From Hedera helix (taxonomy: Eukaryota > Streptophyta > Magnoliopsida > Apiales > Araliaceae), in contig OX359267.1 of NCBI GenBank assembly GCA_947179155.2, forward strand, positions 39,634,292 to 39,698,291: a stretch of 64,000 nt of DNA, read 5' to 3'. Numbering within the stretch: the first letter of the stretch is position 1; the number at the start of each line of letters is the position of its first letter. The position numbers and the translations under genes were made by a program. The notes beneath the pieces are model-generated. The model saw only the letters and a program-made list of their open reading frames with translations, was not told the DNA's origin and made no database searches. Shown here piece by piece: positions 22,241 to 33,450 of this stretch.

Positions 22241-22380
22241 GCTGCTATTATTCCACACGCATACATCAGCTGCAACCCCTGATCATTTGTTATAAAATGC
22301 AACTACAGTTGCAACCGCAGAGTATGATTGTATATTTAGAGAATCAATTTAAATATCACAAATTAAATGACAGTGTTAGT

Positions 22381-22640
22381 ATGGGTGCCAAGGCAGGTGA
22401 AAAAAGGGTGGAATATTCGGGGTGGTGATGCATCATCACCGTGCAGAGGGACAGCAGGGAGCGAAATGCATTATAAGTTGCGGTGTTCGAGGCACCTGTA
22501 GTTTTCGGTGCATCTCAAAGGGAGGAGCTGTTGACACATTGTTGCAATTTAAAATGTCGTCTCCCAAGTTTAAGATACTTGGGTTTGTGCATACCTTGAG
22601 CCATCTCCTCCACCTCATCCTCTTCAACATCAAAAGTATC
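22381..22640 (+). pseudogene. Fifth copy of the cysteine-rich gene, truncated
   Basis: The ATG at 22381 gives MGAKAGEKRVEYSGW and a stop. Homology continues in a shifted frame as MHHHRAEGQQGAKCIISCG, then TCSFRCISKGG: one CX3C-X5-CX3C module. The second module is unrecognisable (TLLQFKMSSPK). The promoter block and TATA lie at 22250-22297. This is the right end of the array. Confidence 0.65.
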
Positions 22641-22997
22641 TGAAATGAGAGTAAAATCATTTACACTGCAATTGATTCGCCCCTAACTGGTGAATGGATT
22701 GGATTGATAAATAGTTGCTGTCTGAAAAGCAATATAAGTAGTAATCTCAGGACACATTCTAAACCTGTTTTGAAATATGTATCGGATCGTTCCGAAAACC
22801 TATTTATCCTGCACTTCATTTTCCACAAAGCGCCCTACTTTTTGTGCAGCAGTATAAATGCCAATAGCCCAACTTAAAAGGGTACATGCAAATAAGGACC
22901 AAAATTTGTAATCTTAAATCACTATTTTTTTAGTGCAATATGTATGTTATCTATTTTGTTTCTTCTGGCTTGGAGTTCCACTGATAGAGATGAATGA

Positions 22998-25900
22998 TTA
23001 GCTTTCTTGTGCTTTGCGACTGCCCTTTTCTTCGATGCCTGATTGTGAAAATCTCTGTCTAAGAACCTGTAGAACCTCTTCTACTTTCACGTCTCTTAGA
23101 GCCAATAAAACCATGGCATGATAGAGCACATCTGCCATCTCTGATGCAGTGAGTGGCTTTTCCTCGTTTTCTTCCAGAGTTCGGCATAACTCATCAGCCT
23201 CTTCACTGCAAGAAATATGTTCAACCTTATATATTTTAATTTATGCAGCTCACACTCAATGACCATGGCTAAGACTAATAATCCAGCTTTAGAAGGAAAA
23301 AGATGCAATTCTCAGAATTTCAAATATGCAAGTCACATTACCGGATCTTTGAGCAAAGCAACTTGTCATCAAGCAATAACTGTCTTGTCCAAGAGGGTCT
23401 GCCATTTGGGGGTTCTGATATTTCTGCTTTTCTTTGGGCAATTGTGGATTCTGAAGACTGTAATGTTGTCAATGCCAGTCTATTTTCATCAACCTAAACA
23501 AACAAAAATCCTGTAAAAGAGCGAGATCTAAGGAATGAAGAAGGTAGTGCTCAAAAGGCAAAGAATGTAACCTGTGAATGATTTAGAAAATCAAAAACAG
23601 ATGTGTAATAGCAGGTCTCTGACCCAGTGTGGCAAGAGGGACCATCAGGCTTCCCCAAGTATAGTATCTGCCAGAGAATTCTATGTTTAAACTCCAAGCA
23701 AGAAGGATGATTACTTATGAAACAGTATATTTTAATCAGGCAAAACTTACAGAATCATGATCACAATCAATAAAGATATCATAGATATTGATGAAATTCA
23801 TAGAGGTCTCTCCTTTTGTCCATAATTTTGACCTTGACCTACTATAAAATGTTGCCTTCTTAGAGAAAATCGTGATCGCAAGTGCATCCCTGTTGACAAA
23901 GCCTTGCATTAACACCGCTCCTATGTCAACATGTTGAGCTATAGCCACCGCCAAACCTTTATCATCCCATTTCACACCATCCTACAATGTATCAAGCTGT
24001 AATGTACTTCGTTAGATACTTAATAGTTACTAATGTTAACAAGAACAGAATAAACTATAACAATGAAGAAAAAAATAATAAAATACTTTTGAAGGGGAGT
24101 CTACTTAATTTATAACCCCCTCTCCACTCTAAAAAAGAAAAAAGAAAGGGAAAAAAAGAAAAAGGTACCATTTTATTTGTAAATTACAAAGCAAATGGTA
24201 CTCTTTAGGGTGGAGGGATAACTTATTTTTAAACTACCATTATCAGCATTGACACAGACCTGATTAAGCAAATCACATTGCAGAACAAAGCAGAACAAAA
24301 CATTATAATTCATATGGCAATACGGAGAAGTTGACATACAATTTATACAAACAAAAAGATATGCAAGCATACAAGAAGTATAGGTGTGGCTCCAAGTCTC
24401 CAACTCACAAGAAAGCCAAAAATAACGACAAGAGGCTCATTGATAAACTAGATGCATCATTGAAGGACAGTGCTAACAAAAGACCTCATTCCATTAAGTG
24501 GTAAATGGAGCATCTCACGAAAGGCTTTACATTCAGTCCCCACAACCATTATTGTGGAAGACATCTGTCTACGTCTGTTCTAAACTACGAGAAAAGAAAA
24601 ACTGCAAGAAATTGTAAAACTTCCTGTTATATATTTTTAATATAGTTTCCAGATGTAGCTCTCAAAATCATTGTAATTACATATCGAGCAACCATGGGCA
24701 CCATCAGGATTGGAACCCACTGCTGATGTCTTCTACCTCTGTGGTTTCTTTTACAACACATTCAAAAGTATAACCATGGCTATGTATGACTTGACCCAAG
24801 GAAAACAGAAAACTACCAAGAAAATTGGAAAAGCTTCTTGTGTTTTGCTTTTTCTCTTACTACTTGTGCAATTTTAGCTGCATCATTGGCACTTGCATCA
24901 AACACCTGAATAGCCTTGTCAAACGCATGCACCATCAAGTTATCCACTAAAAATAAAATAGCATACTATTTTAATAAAACTAAAACACCTAATTAAAGAA
25001 GTTAGTCATGATATCATTGGAAGACATTACAGATACTTTTTTTGTTTTTTAAGGTCAGGGAGTCTGTTCTTTGGCCATAATTTCAACACACTTCTACTGT
25101 GTCTGTGAGTTTTAAAAAGTAAAGAAAGGAAAGGAGAAGGATATAATTTTTTGGGAAAAACTAAAATCCCTAGTCTGCGAGGTTTTTTAGGAGTGAAAAG
25201 AAAAGAGGTGGTGGTGAATTTTGAAGCAAATTTCCTCCCAAAAATTTCTTACCAAAATTAGGAAGATTTGGGAGAAATTGATCAAAAACTTGATTTACTC
25301 TCTTTCTTTTCTCTCATAAATTTTTATTTCTCTTCCTTTGTTTCCTTCTCAAACTCACAAACTCAGCGTTCAATCTTAAAAAAATAACTGAGCAGTGGCA
25401 ATACACATAGATGTAGAGTCCAGATGTAGCTCTAACAACAATTAATGGATATTGCTGGACAACAATGAACACCGTCAAGTGTTATTTAAATAATAGATGG
25501 GAAACCCATCTATCAGATTTTCTTCTCTATCTTAAATTTTCCAGACATGTAACAGTACCTACCGTGACAATCAACGATAGACACCTGACTTGTGTCTGCA
25601 TATTGAAACAGAGAGTCAAGAGGAAAACATAGAAATGAGGAATTAATCATTGAAAAGGACAAAGATTTCAAAGAAACCACTATTAAAAATCTAATGGAAG
25701 ACTACAGATACGTAATAGCTTGCATATTCTACAAAAAAGGAAAGATATAAAGCTGTTTATCTTGGCAGTACTATTAGGCGGAGAAATAGCTTCAGAATTT
25801 TTTAAAATTAAATCTCAGCTCACACAATAGCTACTAGTAGGTCTATAAGAATATAACTGTATCCAATAGCATTACCATACCCACAAATAAAGGGAAGCAG

Positions 25901-26137
25901 CTGTAATGAAAATGTATAACAAAAAGAAATAGCAAAAAAAGCTACAATTTTTTATGATTAAAATTGATAGTAACACGAAACTACCTTAAATTGAAAGGGG
26001 CAATCTTGATTAGGTTTTTCAATGTAAGCAGAAACAAGGAATCTCCGTCGGTACCCTACTCCATTAGAACAAAGAAGTCGGCCTCTGGAAGAAATATTCA
26101 GCGATTGAACGCAATTGAAATTCATAGTGGCCGTCAT
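22998..26137 (-). CDS. HISN2: Histidine biosynthesis bifunctional protein HisIE, chloroplastic
   Basis: It encodes phosphoribosyl-AMP cyclohydrolase (N-terminal) and phosphoribosyl-ATP pyrophosphatase (C-terminal), steps 2 and 3 of histidine synthesis in plastids. Exons read (minus): 26137-25985 (start, transit peptide, MTATMNFNCVQSLNISS), micro-exon 24946-24933 (VDNLM), 23981-23751, 23667-23572, 23493-23342 and 23205-22998 (stop). Visible cyclohydrolase motifs: KWDDKGLAVAIAQHVD, SRSRSKLWTKGETS and the metal-site CHTG with TCYYTSVF. Pyrophosphatase motifs: EEADEL, SEMADVLYHAMVLL and FSQSGIEEK. The product is about 284 residues, close to Arabidopsis HISN2. Phases agree from the micro-exon onward. 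Exon 1 ends in phase 0 but the micro-exon needs phase 1, so an extra exon or a sequence difference lies in 24947-25984. Introns 1 and 2 are long. Confidence 0.92.
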
Positions 26138-27470
26138 AATTCCTGTTCAGATAATAAAATTCACCTGATAGAAGAAAAGGAGAAAATCTTTAGTTTAAAA
26201 ATCCAAACGAAATTCTCATGTAAATGAAGCAACGACAAGTCAAATTGGGGAAATGAAAAGGAACTGAATTTTTATATAAGAGGAAATATATAACTAGCAT
26301 TCTAACCGGTGCAAGGCACAGGTACTTCTAACTAGATTATAATTAGTTGGAATAATAATTTATAAAAATAAAGGACACTGATATTTCCACGGGATTTCTT
26401 GATATTTTTCGCATGAAAAATGTCGTTATAAGTCTCTAACGACGGTCTATAGCGATAGTTTACATATAAAAATATCAAAAAACCCTGTGAAAATATCACT
26501 TTCCAAAATAAATTTGTTTTTTTTATAGATTTATTAATTTTGTTAGTAATGTATGTACGTATTTTAAAAATTTTAGTTGGTTAATTAAATGAATTATGAA
26601 AAATTAACTAAAATGTGTTCAATGTGGGAGTAATATTCTATGTCAATGGTAAAAAAAATTACTCGCATGTTTTTACAAGTACAATAAATATTTAAAAAAT
26701 AATATTCAATTAATGTCATTTGAACCGCATCAAATTAATGTTGCGTTGACTAACCTTAAACACATTCGAACATCTATCAGTATCTACAATACATAAAATA
26801 CCATGTGACATAAAAAGTTGAATAATGATAGGAATTTTAAATTTGACCAACACGATTATATACTCATTCCCTGATTACAAAATATAATCACAACATAAAC
26901 ACTCGATCATAAGTTATACTTCTGTATACAATGAGCAAGAGCTAAGCTTATAATTAGTACTTGATGAGGATCCAAAGAGTGAAAAGGAGTTTATGTACAA
27001 TAAAGGCATGAATGAGGGAATGAGATATATGATAAAGAGTATCAAGGTTGTTAGTTCCGATCTATATGTTTTAAACCAAAATGACCTATATGTTTACATA
27101 GTCAAATATTGCAATTCAAACGAATGTATAATATTGTACCTGTTCTTTACTCAAGTGCTCCCAAAAGTCGATGGCAAGAAGCAAGATGATTGATAGATGT
27201 TGTTGTAATACTCTGAAATCCACGGATTAAAATGTATCAATATAGACTTAACAAACATGAAATTGATAATTCTATTTACCAAATCAAGCAATGATCGTAG
27301 AATTGAATAGAAACTAACTAATACTTGAATAAATTAAATTAAGTTGGGTTCTTCATATTTTCAAAATTTAAAAAAAAATAATGTAACAAAGTAAAAAAAT
27401 ACTTAGAAAAGAAGGCAAATGTGGTCTTTCCATAGATTTTAAAGAATGTTAGCTTTATACATTTACTTCT
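26138..27470. other. Intergenic, HISN2 promoter side
   Basis: The first ~200 bp upstream of the HISN2 ATG (26138-26350) should hold its promoter; I see no clear TATA box. The rest is AT-rich with one MITE (26373-26504). The 66-codon frame at 26993 shows no recognisable features. Confidence 0.5.
26373..26504. mobile_element. 132-bp MITE with long inverted repeats
   Basis: The left arm GGACACTGATATTTCCACGG pairs with the complement of the right end, GGAAAGTGATATTTTCACAG, and pairing continues to about 42 bases per arm. The element at 58520-58712 is a relative. Confidence 0.7.
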
Positions 27471-29955
27471 TCAGTTGACATGCATACATAGATTAGCACT
27501 TTTCTGGTCTGGACGAGAAGTTTCACGCTCAATTTGTGCAACACTCAAGAAGGCTTCAAGAGGCAAATCTGAACTGTAGTTTTTCTGTGAAATGAATATC
27601 ACCTTGAGGATAGTATTTTCAAAGTCCAGCACAGAAGCATAAGAAGATTTTGGAACACAGGAAACATCAACTAACTTGCACATACCATTTACATGTGAAT
27701 GATCTGTTGTAACTGAGCAGGGATAATAATTTTCGCCAGATTTTTTCCTTTCAGAATAAACAAGCTGCTCAATTAATAGTAGACCTGGCAAAAAGGCCCA
27801 AGCCCGCGGACCGGGTCAGTCCAAAAAAAAGTGGGCTACGGGCTTTCATTCTTCAGTTGAAAAAAAAACAGGTCATTTTGGCCCGGCCCGTGGCCTTAAA
27901 TTTTTTTTTTTCAAAAAAAATAAATACATAAAAAAATATTAAAAATAACTTAATTCATTAATCATTTAGAGCAATTTATGGAACAAAACTTATATTCATT
28001 TGTTCAAAATACTATTATCTCCAAACATATGACTATTAGATATTAAAAAACTTAAATAAGATAAAATTTAAAATATTATTGATTAGCAAATGTTAATAAA
28101 AAATAATAATGAATTATATTTTTATATATTTGCATATAACAAAATACGTTCCATGTATAATCAAATAATTGTCACTATATAAATGCATACATGTGTAATA
28201 TACTTGTGGTATTATTCTAGCAGTTTTTTAAAATTAGTCACTTGATATTTAATTACAATTATTAGTTTCATATATTTAATCAAATAAATAATACTCACAA
28301 TAGTTTATAATGTTAAAATTATTTCTTAATTAAATATTTTTTTGTTAATAAGTGCATTTTTATTGAATAAAAAAAATTGCATGCTATACTCAATAGCCCA
28401 AAATCAAAACATTATGTTATGTATCATAATTGTAAATAAAAAATATAATAAAAAAATAATAATAATCAAATGGCCCGCGGGTTGACCCGACCTTTCCAGG
28501 CCACAGACTGAGAATTTTTGGCCCAATCGCAGCACGACCTGCCATTGGCCCGACCCTTTTAGTCTAATTAATAGGTTGAAGGACATTTCAATTACTAGAC
28601 AATGAGACAGAGCCTTATTTATCACTTCAAGGTGCACTTCATTATCTATATCCTCAAACAGTTTACCAGGATCAGCAGGAAATCTGTCGCTAAAGCATTC
28701 CTCTTCAAAATCCGAAGACAGTACGGTATCAATTCTTCTCTGTATACTTCGTCGGCCAAATGCAACTGGTGATCCAGAAGAATTGGAAAACTCACAAGCA
28801 ACATCAAACTGAGCTGCCAATTCATTGCCATCTTGATCAGAGCAGCATCTGCTTAACATTGCTTCCATTTTGGTCTCAATATTGTCTATTCAATCTTATG
28901 TGTCAGCAAATCATTATCATCCAGCTCTTCCACCTCAACTATCTCAGTTAAGCTAGAGGTTTCTTCCACCTCCTGCAGTATCTTGGAGATCTCATTCTCC
29001 ACAATCTCGGAAAGCTGAGAAGGGTAACCACAAGAAATTATCTTTGGTAGTATCATGTGCCCAGTATCAGGATCAAATACTACTGGACCATATGCACTCT
29101 GCACTTCCCTATCTTTTTGATAACTTTGACCCTGAAACTAGAATTGGAGATGCAAAATAGTTTTACGGATATCTCCCTAACAAAATTCAATAAATCGCTC
29201 CACCAAACAAGGGTGAATATTAGCTTTTTCTACAGCATAAACCATATTTACAAGAGGGAGGAGCTCTTTCACTAATAGTATAGTGAAACACAGCTCTCGC
29301 ATATCCAAATTATTTGGCAGGACAGGATCATTGCTATTGATAGTCAATATCATTGGCCTTATTGCTGTCTTTGCAAGTTAATGTATTGTACCAAGAAAAC
29401 TACGATCTTCATAGAGAGTATCATCCATATCCTCAAAGAGAATAAAGGTTTTAACAGTTCTATTTTCCTTGCAAACTGATTTTCGAGGTGTCATCCTGAC
29501 ATTATTAGTATCCTCATCGTCTGACAAGGAAACGAATTCAATAACTTCATTTTTAGACCCTTTGGCTGTTGTAGCATTGCACAAGGCAGGGAAGGACTTG
29601 AAGAAATGCTTGATATCTGAAGTTTTTTGGATTTTGCATGGAACACTAACGACAATGCGATTCTACAGCTTCATTGAATCTTTTCTTCACAAGAGCTCCA
29701 TTTCGCCAATATAATGCATTGACCTCAACAACTTGAAATACTTACTCTTTTACACAGGCATAGATAACTGCAGATTTACCACTCCCATCTGGTCCTGTAA
29801 CTAAGAGAACATTCTCCAGACAACTTGTTTCATCTATATCCTCGGAATCAGACTCATTTGTGTAGCAGTTGGAGTAAACATCTTTCGCGATGCATGTATT
29901 ACCATTATCAGAATTTTTGCTAGTTCGCAAATCTTTTTCATCAATCAAGCTCTCC
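27471..29955 (-). pseudogene. ATAD5/ELG1-like AAA+ ATPase, decayed and interrupted
   Basis: The minus strand carries, in order: TSKNSDNGNTC, the Walker A region NVLLVTGPDGSGKSAVIYAC, VVEVNALYWRNGALVKKRF, EFVSLSDDEDT, KTFILFEDMDDTLYEDRSF (Walker B-like), RPMILTINSNDPVLPNNLD, CGYPSQLSEIVENEISK, then SDQDGNELAAQFDVACEFSN and SVTTDHSHVNGMCKLVDVSC. This matches plant ATAD5 homologues, AAA+ proteins of the PCNA-unloading complex. It is dead: in-frame stops replace expected Gln or Trp codons (for example after YACVKE, after GTIH, and in EFC-stop-GDIRK), there is a frameshift after EAVESH, and a hAT-like element splits it at 27780-28566. The aligned 29955-28570 part reads through without introns. It is only part of the protein; neither end is complete. 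Confidence 0.75.
27780..28566. mobile_element. hAT-like non-autonomous element 1 (787 bp)
   Basis: Ends are TAGACCTGGCAAAAAGGCCC (left) and the complement TAGACTAAAAGGGTCGGGCC (right). The 8-bp target duplication ATTAATAG lies at 27772-27779 and 28567-28574. GC-rich ends (GGCCCGGCCCG) contrast with an AT-rich, non-coding middle. It lies in the ATAD5-like coding sequence. Confidence 0.88.
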
Positions 29956-30207
29956 AAACTCTTTGTTTTCTTCCACCAACACCTTCGTCTCCATAACCAT
30001 CTGATTCTCCTTATCCTGCCCTTCACTACACTTCCTCTCCAAAACAACAACATCTTTTTGCGTCTTTTCACCTTCCTTCTGTAGAGTCAATACCATATAC
30101 TTAAGCGGAGTAACTGAATTTTCCAATTCATTTCTTTTCACCACTTGTGCATTCCTCTCAGCCTTAACCGTTCCCTCCTCTCTACCCATTTCCTCAATAC
30201 TATCAAC
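29941..30207 (-). pseudogene. Coiled-coil coding segment in the composite pseudogene
   Basis: The minus frame from 30207 reads DSIEEMGREEGTVKAERNAQ, then VVKRNELENSV, TLQKEGEKTQKDVVVLERKC and VMETKVLVEENKEFGELD before a stop at 29941. It is charged and heptad-like. The first few residues (VDSIEEM) continue the RRM protein at 31424-33450 across the hAT-like insertion. The remainder does not look like RRM sequence, and the ATAD5-like part begins immediately after. I do not recognise the source gene. Confidence 0.45.
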
Positions 30208-30215
30208 TCCATAAT

Positions 30216-31415
30216 CAGGGGCGGATCTGTTAAGGGGCAGCATAGGCGGCTGCCCTGCTAGATTTTTTTTTTGTAGGTATAAGAGTAAAGGTAGATATGT
30301 AAATTAATATACTTAAGGGGACAAATTAACAGAAAAGTTGAACTTAGAAAGGGCAAAAAAAAATTCATAAACTAATTCTAAATACAAGCTTCTTAATTTT
30401 CAGGTTTAGTGAAATCGTAGAAGTATACATAATATTTTAAAAGTACGCATTTTTCGCCCAAATAACCCAATCAGATACCAACGTGGAGCGAGAGGAGAAC
30501 CAAACGGAGCAAACATCGCCTCCAATTCAGTCATCTATTTTTTCATTTTGGTCTATCTGCATTCATTCAAACTTTTTATAACTCTCTCTTAGTCTCTCAT
30601 CCATCATAGGTACTTTTGATTCCGATCTAGTTTTTAGATTTTTGAGTTTTGATTCTCTCTTTGTATTTTTTGTATAGTTTTTGGTTTTGAATTGTTCATC
30701 AGCGTGTGAACTGTGAGGGATTATTTGATTCAAGTTTGAATTTTTTTGTTATTGATTTGGTTGATTGTGGTTACAATTTGTTTAATTTGGTCTGATTGAG
30801 TTTTTATTTTTTGGTTGTTTAATCTTCAATTAAAAATGAGATCATTTTGGTCGAGTAATTTTTGTCTTTTATTGTGATAGCTTACAATGATTTGTCTTAT
30901 TTTATAATGAGAAATAGAAATTGGAAAATGACTATGAGCTTTTAACAACCCCTCATTTACTTTACTTTACTTGAATCTAACTAATGGATCCTGTATAATT
31001 TTTGGTGTTATGAGTATAAATTTTAAATGGTTTGTTTCTCTTATTTCAAGTAAAACTTATTTGAAACTTATAAAAAGATATTAAAATTGATTTATGCTTT
31101 GAAATTAATTCATGATTTTGTTTGAATATAGAAAGCAAATTTGGTTTGAGACTTTGAGTATTTGGTGAATCATTCAAATTGAACTATGACAAGTAACTGA
31201 AGCAAAATTTTAAATTGTATCTAAATATTTTTTATTTGAAATTTATTTTTTAATTTGAATTATGAATATTTATTGTAATTTGTAAACATTATTATGATTA
31301 GTTCAAGTTTTTTTTTGGTTGCCAAATTTTGTTCAAGTTTTCTTTATTTAACTTAAACAAAAAAAAAATAGTTAAAATCCGCCTCCGCTGACAAAAATTC
31401 CTGGATCCGCCCCTG
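30216..31415. mobile_element. hAT-like non-autonomous element 2 (1200 bp)
   Basis: Terminal inverted repeats are CAGGGGCGGATC (left) and GATCCGCCCCTG (right). The 8-bp duplication TCCATAAT is at 30208-30215 and 31416-31423. It splits the RRM-protein codons KLKHYG and VDSIEE; removing the element and one duplication restores the reading frame. The interior is AT-rich with no transposase. Confidence 0.9.
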
Positions 31416-31423
31416 TCCATAAT

Positions 31424-31922
31424 GCTTCAACTTCCCTTTCAAAGCTTCCTTTGTCCATGTCTTGTAAATGTTACCCAAGAAAAGAATGTCGCTGTCTTGA
31501 TTTGGAGTAACACCACACTATTTCCTAGACTTGGCAAACAGGTCGGGCTTTGCGCAGGCCGGGCCATTTTTGGGCCGGGCTGAAAAAGCCCGAATTTTGC
31601 CGGGCTAAAATTAGGCGGCCCGTGGCCCGCCCGCAGGCTTTTTAAGTTTTTTTTTTTTTTTTAATTTTTATATTTAAAAAATAATAATTTTTAAATATAT
31701 ATATATATATATATAATACATAATTTAAAATAAATATTAACTCTAATTATTTACAATTATAATACATAATTTATAGATAATCATTTAATAGTATTAGTAA
31801 ATAAAATAATCAATAATTTTATAGTCATATATATTAAAATATAATTAATCTTGTGATTAATTAATTGATAAATATATATAATATTAATATTAAAGATAAG
31901 ATAGTAAAAGAAAGAGTAAAAG

Positions 31923-31976
<54 letters not shown>

Positions 31977-33450
31977 CATAATTTTTTTTTGTATTATTAT
32001 TCAATATCACATATTAAGATTTACTCTTATATTCTTCATAATTCTCTATTTGATTCATTTTTTAAGTTAATATTTTTTTTTTGTCATCAATATCAAATAA
32101 GAAAAATAAGAAAAAAAAAATAAAAAAATTTGGGCCACGGGCCGGCCCACCCCGGCCTGGGCCAAAAACGCCCAATTTTTTTTGGGCTGAAAAATGAGAG
32201 CCCATAGCTCATTTTTTTTTAGCCAGCCCGGCCCGGCCCTCGGGCCTGGGCCTATTTTGCGAGGTCTACTGTTTCCCATTAACCACTAGATTTTTTGGAT
32301 TGGAACATGCTCGTTATGCTTGTTCTACAGTTGTAAAAACGCAGGAACAGAAATCCTTTATTCTTTTTAGTCTGAGGATTCATCATTAGCCTGACTTTAG
32401 TCACCTCGCCAACTTCACTGAAGACTTTCCTAAGATCATCCTTGTCCAAACCCCCAACAAAAACTTCGAATTCCTTCATTTTCCGCCTCTCTTTATAAAC
32501 GTCATGATTCTCCTGTTCATCGGCATCAACCAACTCAGCATGTTCCTCAGCACCGTGTTCATCATCCTCCTCACCCTCAAGTTACTCATGAACATCATCC
32601 ATTTCTTCCTCAGCTACATCACCCTCTTCAAGTTCTTCCTCCACTTCCTGAACATCTTCCTGCTCAATTCCATATTCTTCAAGTTCATATTCAGGCTCAT
32701 TGTCCTTCAAATCTAATCGTTCACCTCTCTCATATTCCTCAACGTACTCTTTCGCTTCACCCTCATTCTTAATGGAAACTAATCTATACTCCTCCAGTTC
32801 CGTTTTCATTTCCCATAACTTATGAGTTGCAGAACTATTTGTTTCAGGATTTTCAATAAGCACCTGATGTTCAACCTCATCTTCCTTATGAACTAGAATG
32901 TAATTAGTGAATGGAGAATGAGGAGTGTAGGTACTATACTGTGAGTTGTGGGTTGACAATGGAAAATATGGGATATTATCTTGTGTTTCATCATTTGTTG
33001 TGATGGAGTTATAGTATAGGACTGACTTACGATTTAATGTATTGGTATAGTGATTTATTGTGGAGCACTATTGCAGTAAGGTGGATCAATAGACGTGTAG
33101 GGTGAAATATAGGTGTTGTAGTATGGAATGACAATGTTCGCAAAAGCTATAGGTGGTGGTTCTAGTGATGGTGGTGGTTGAGCGATGTAGGAATTGTGAG
33201 ATTGTGGCGGTGGTATGGAGAATTGATAGAGATGTGGTGTGAAAGGATGAAAGGAAGAGAAAAAAATACCAGATCGTGTGACTTCATCTGCCTCCATTGC
33301 TTCCGCGTAAGAGCTGCATATTCCATTCTGCCCTAGATTAGCCGCTATTATTTGTGAATCGCAGGCCAATGATTGATAGCTCTGATACCAATTTGTCATG
33401 ATTAGAACTAACGAACTGATAAACTTGCAGGGAAGGAAAAGAAATTGCAA
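31424..33450 (-). pseudogene. RRM protein of the LIF2/hnRNP-Q type, decayed
   Basis: In minus order: an N-terminal Pro/Tyr-rich region (MEADEVTRSGIFF, then IPPPQSHNSYIAQPPPSLEP), an acidic Glu-rich region (about 32900-32530), RRM1 with the RNP-like EVFVGGLDKDDLRKVFSEVG and KKNKGFLFLRF, then a linker VNGK/CGVTPNQDSD leading to RRM2 (DILFLGNIYKTWTKEALKGK). This layout matches plant hnRNP-Q/LIF2-like RNA-binding proteins. Lesions: a frameshift near 33056, a stop at 32582-32584, a frameshift and stop inside RRM1 (VEQA then TAA), and hAT-like insertions at 31526-32268 and 30216-31415. The third RRM is absent, replaced by unrelated coiled-coil coding. Confidence 0.75.
31526..32268. mobile_element. 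hAT-like non-autonomous element 3 (743 bp)
   Basis: Left end TAGACTTGGCAAACAGGTCG; right end, complemented, TAGACCTCGCAAAATAGGCC. The duplication CTATTTCC (31518-31525) versus CTGTTTCC (32269-32276) differs at one base. GC-rich GGGCCGGGC ends flank an AT-rich core with a (TA)n run at 31925-31971. Same family as the element at 27780. It lies between the RRM1 and RRM2 codons. Confidence 0.85.

Noticed and set aside
28404..28640. C-terminal part of the 154-codon frame 28404-28868 as protein
   Set aside because: Below about 28566 the frame runs into the hAT-like element, so the hydrophobic tail is transposon sequence.
29742..30071. Minus frame beginning MKRRKKMLLFWRG taken as the true start of the ATPase
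   Set aside because: The Arg/Trp-rich start is an out-of-frame reading of the coiled-coil segment. ATAD5-like similarity only begins near 29955.
32504..32716. Hydrophobic forward frame resembling a membrane protein
   Set aside because: It is the complement of the Glu-rich acidic region of the RRM pseudogene; GAA/GAG codons read backwards give Phe/Leu/Ser.
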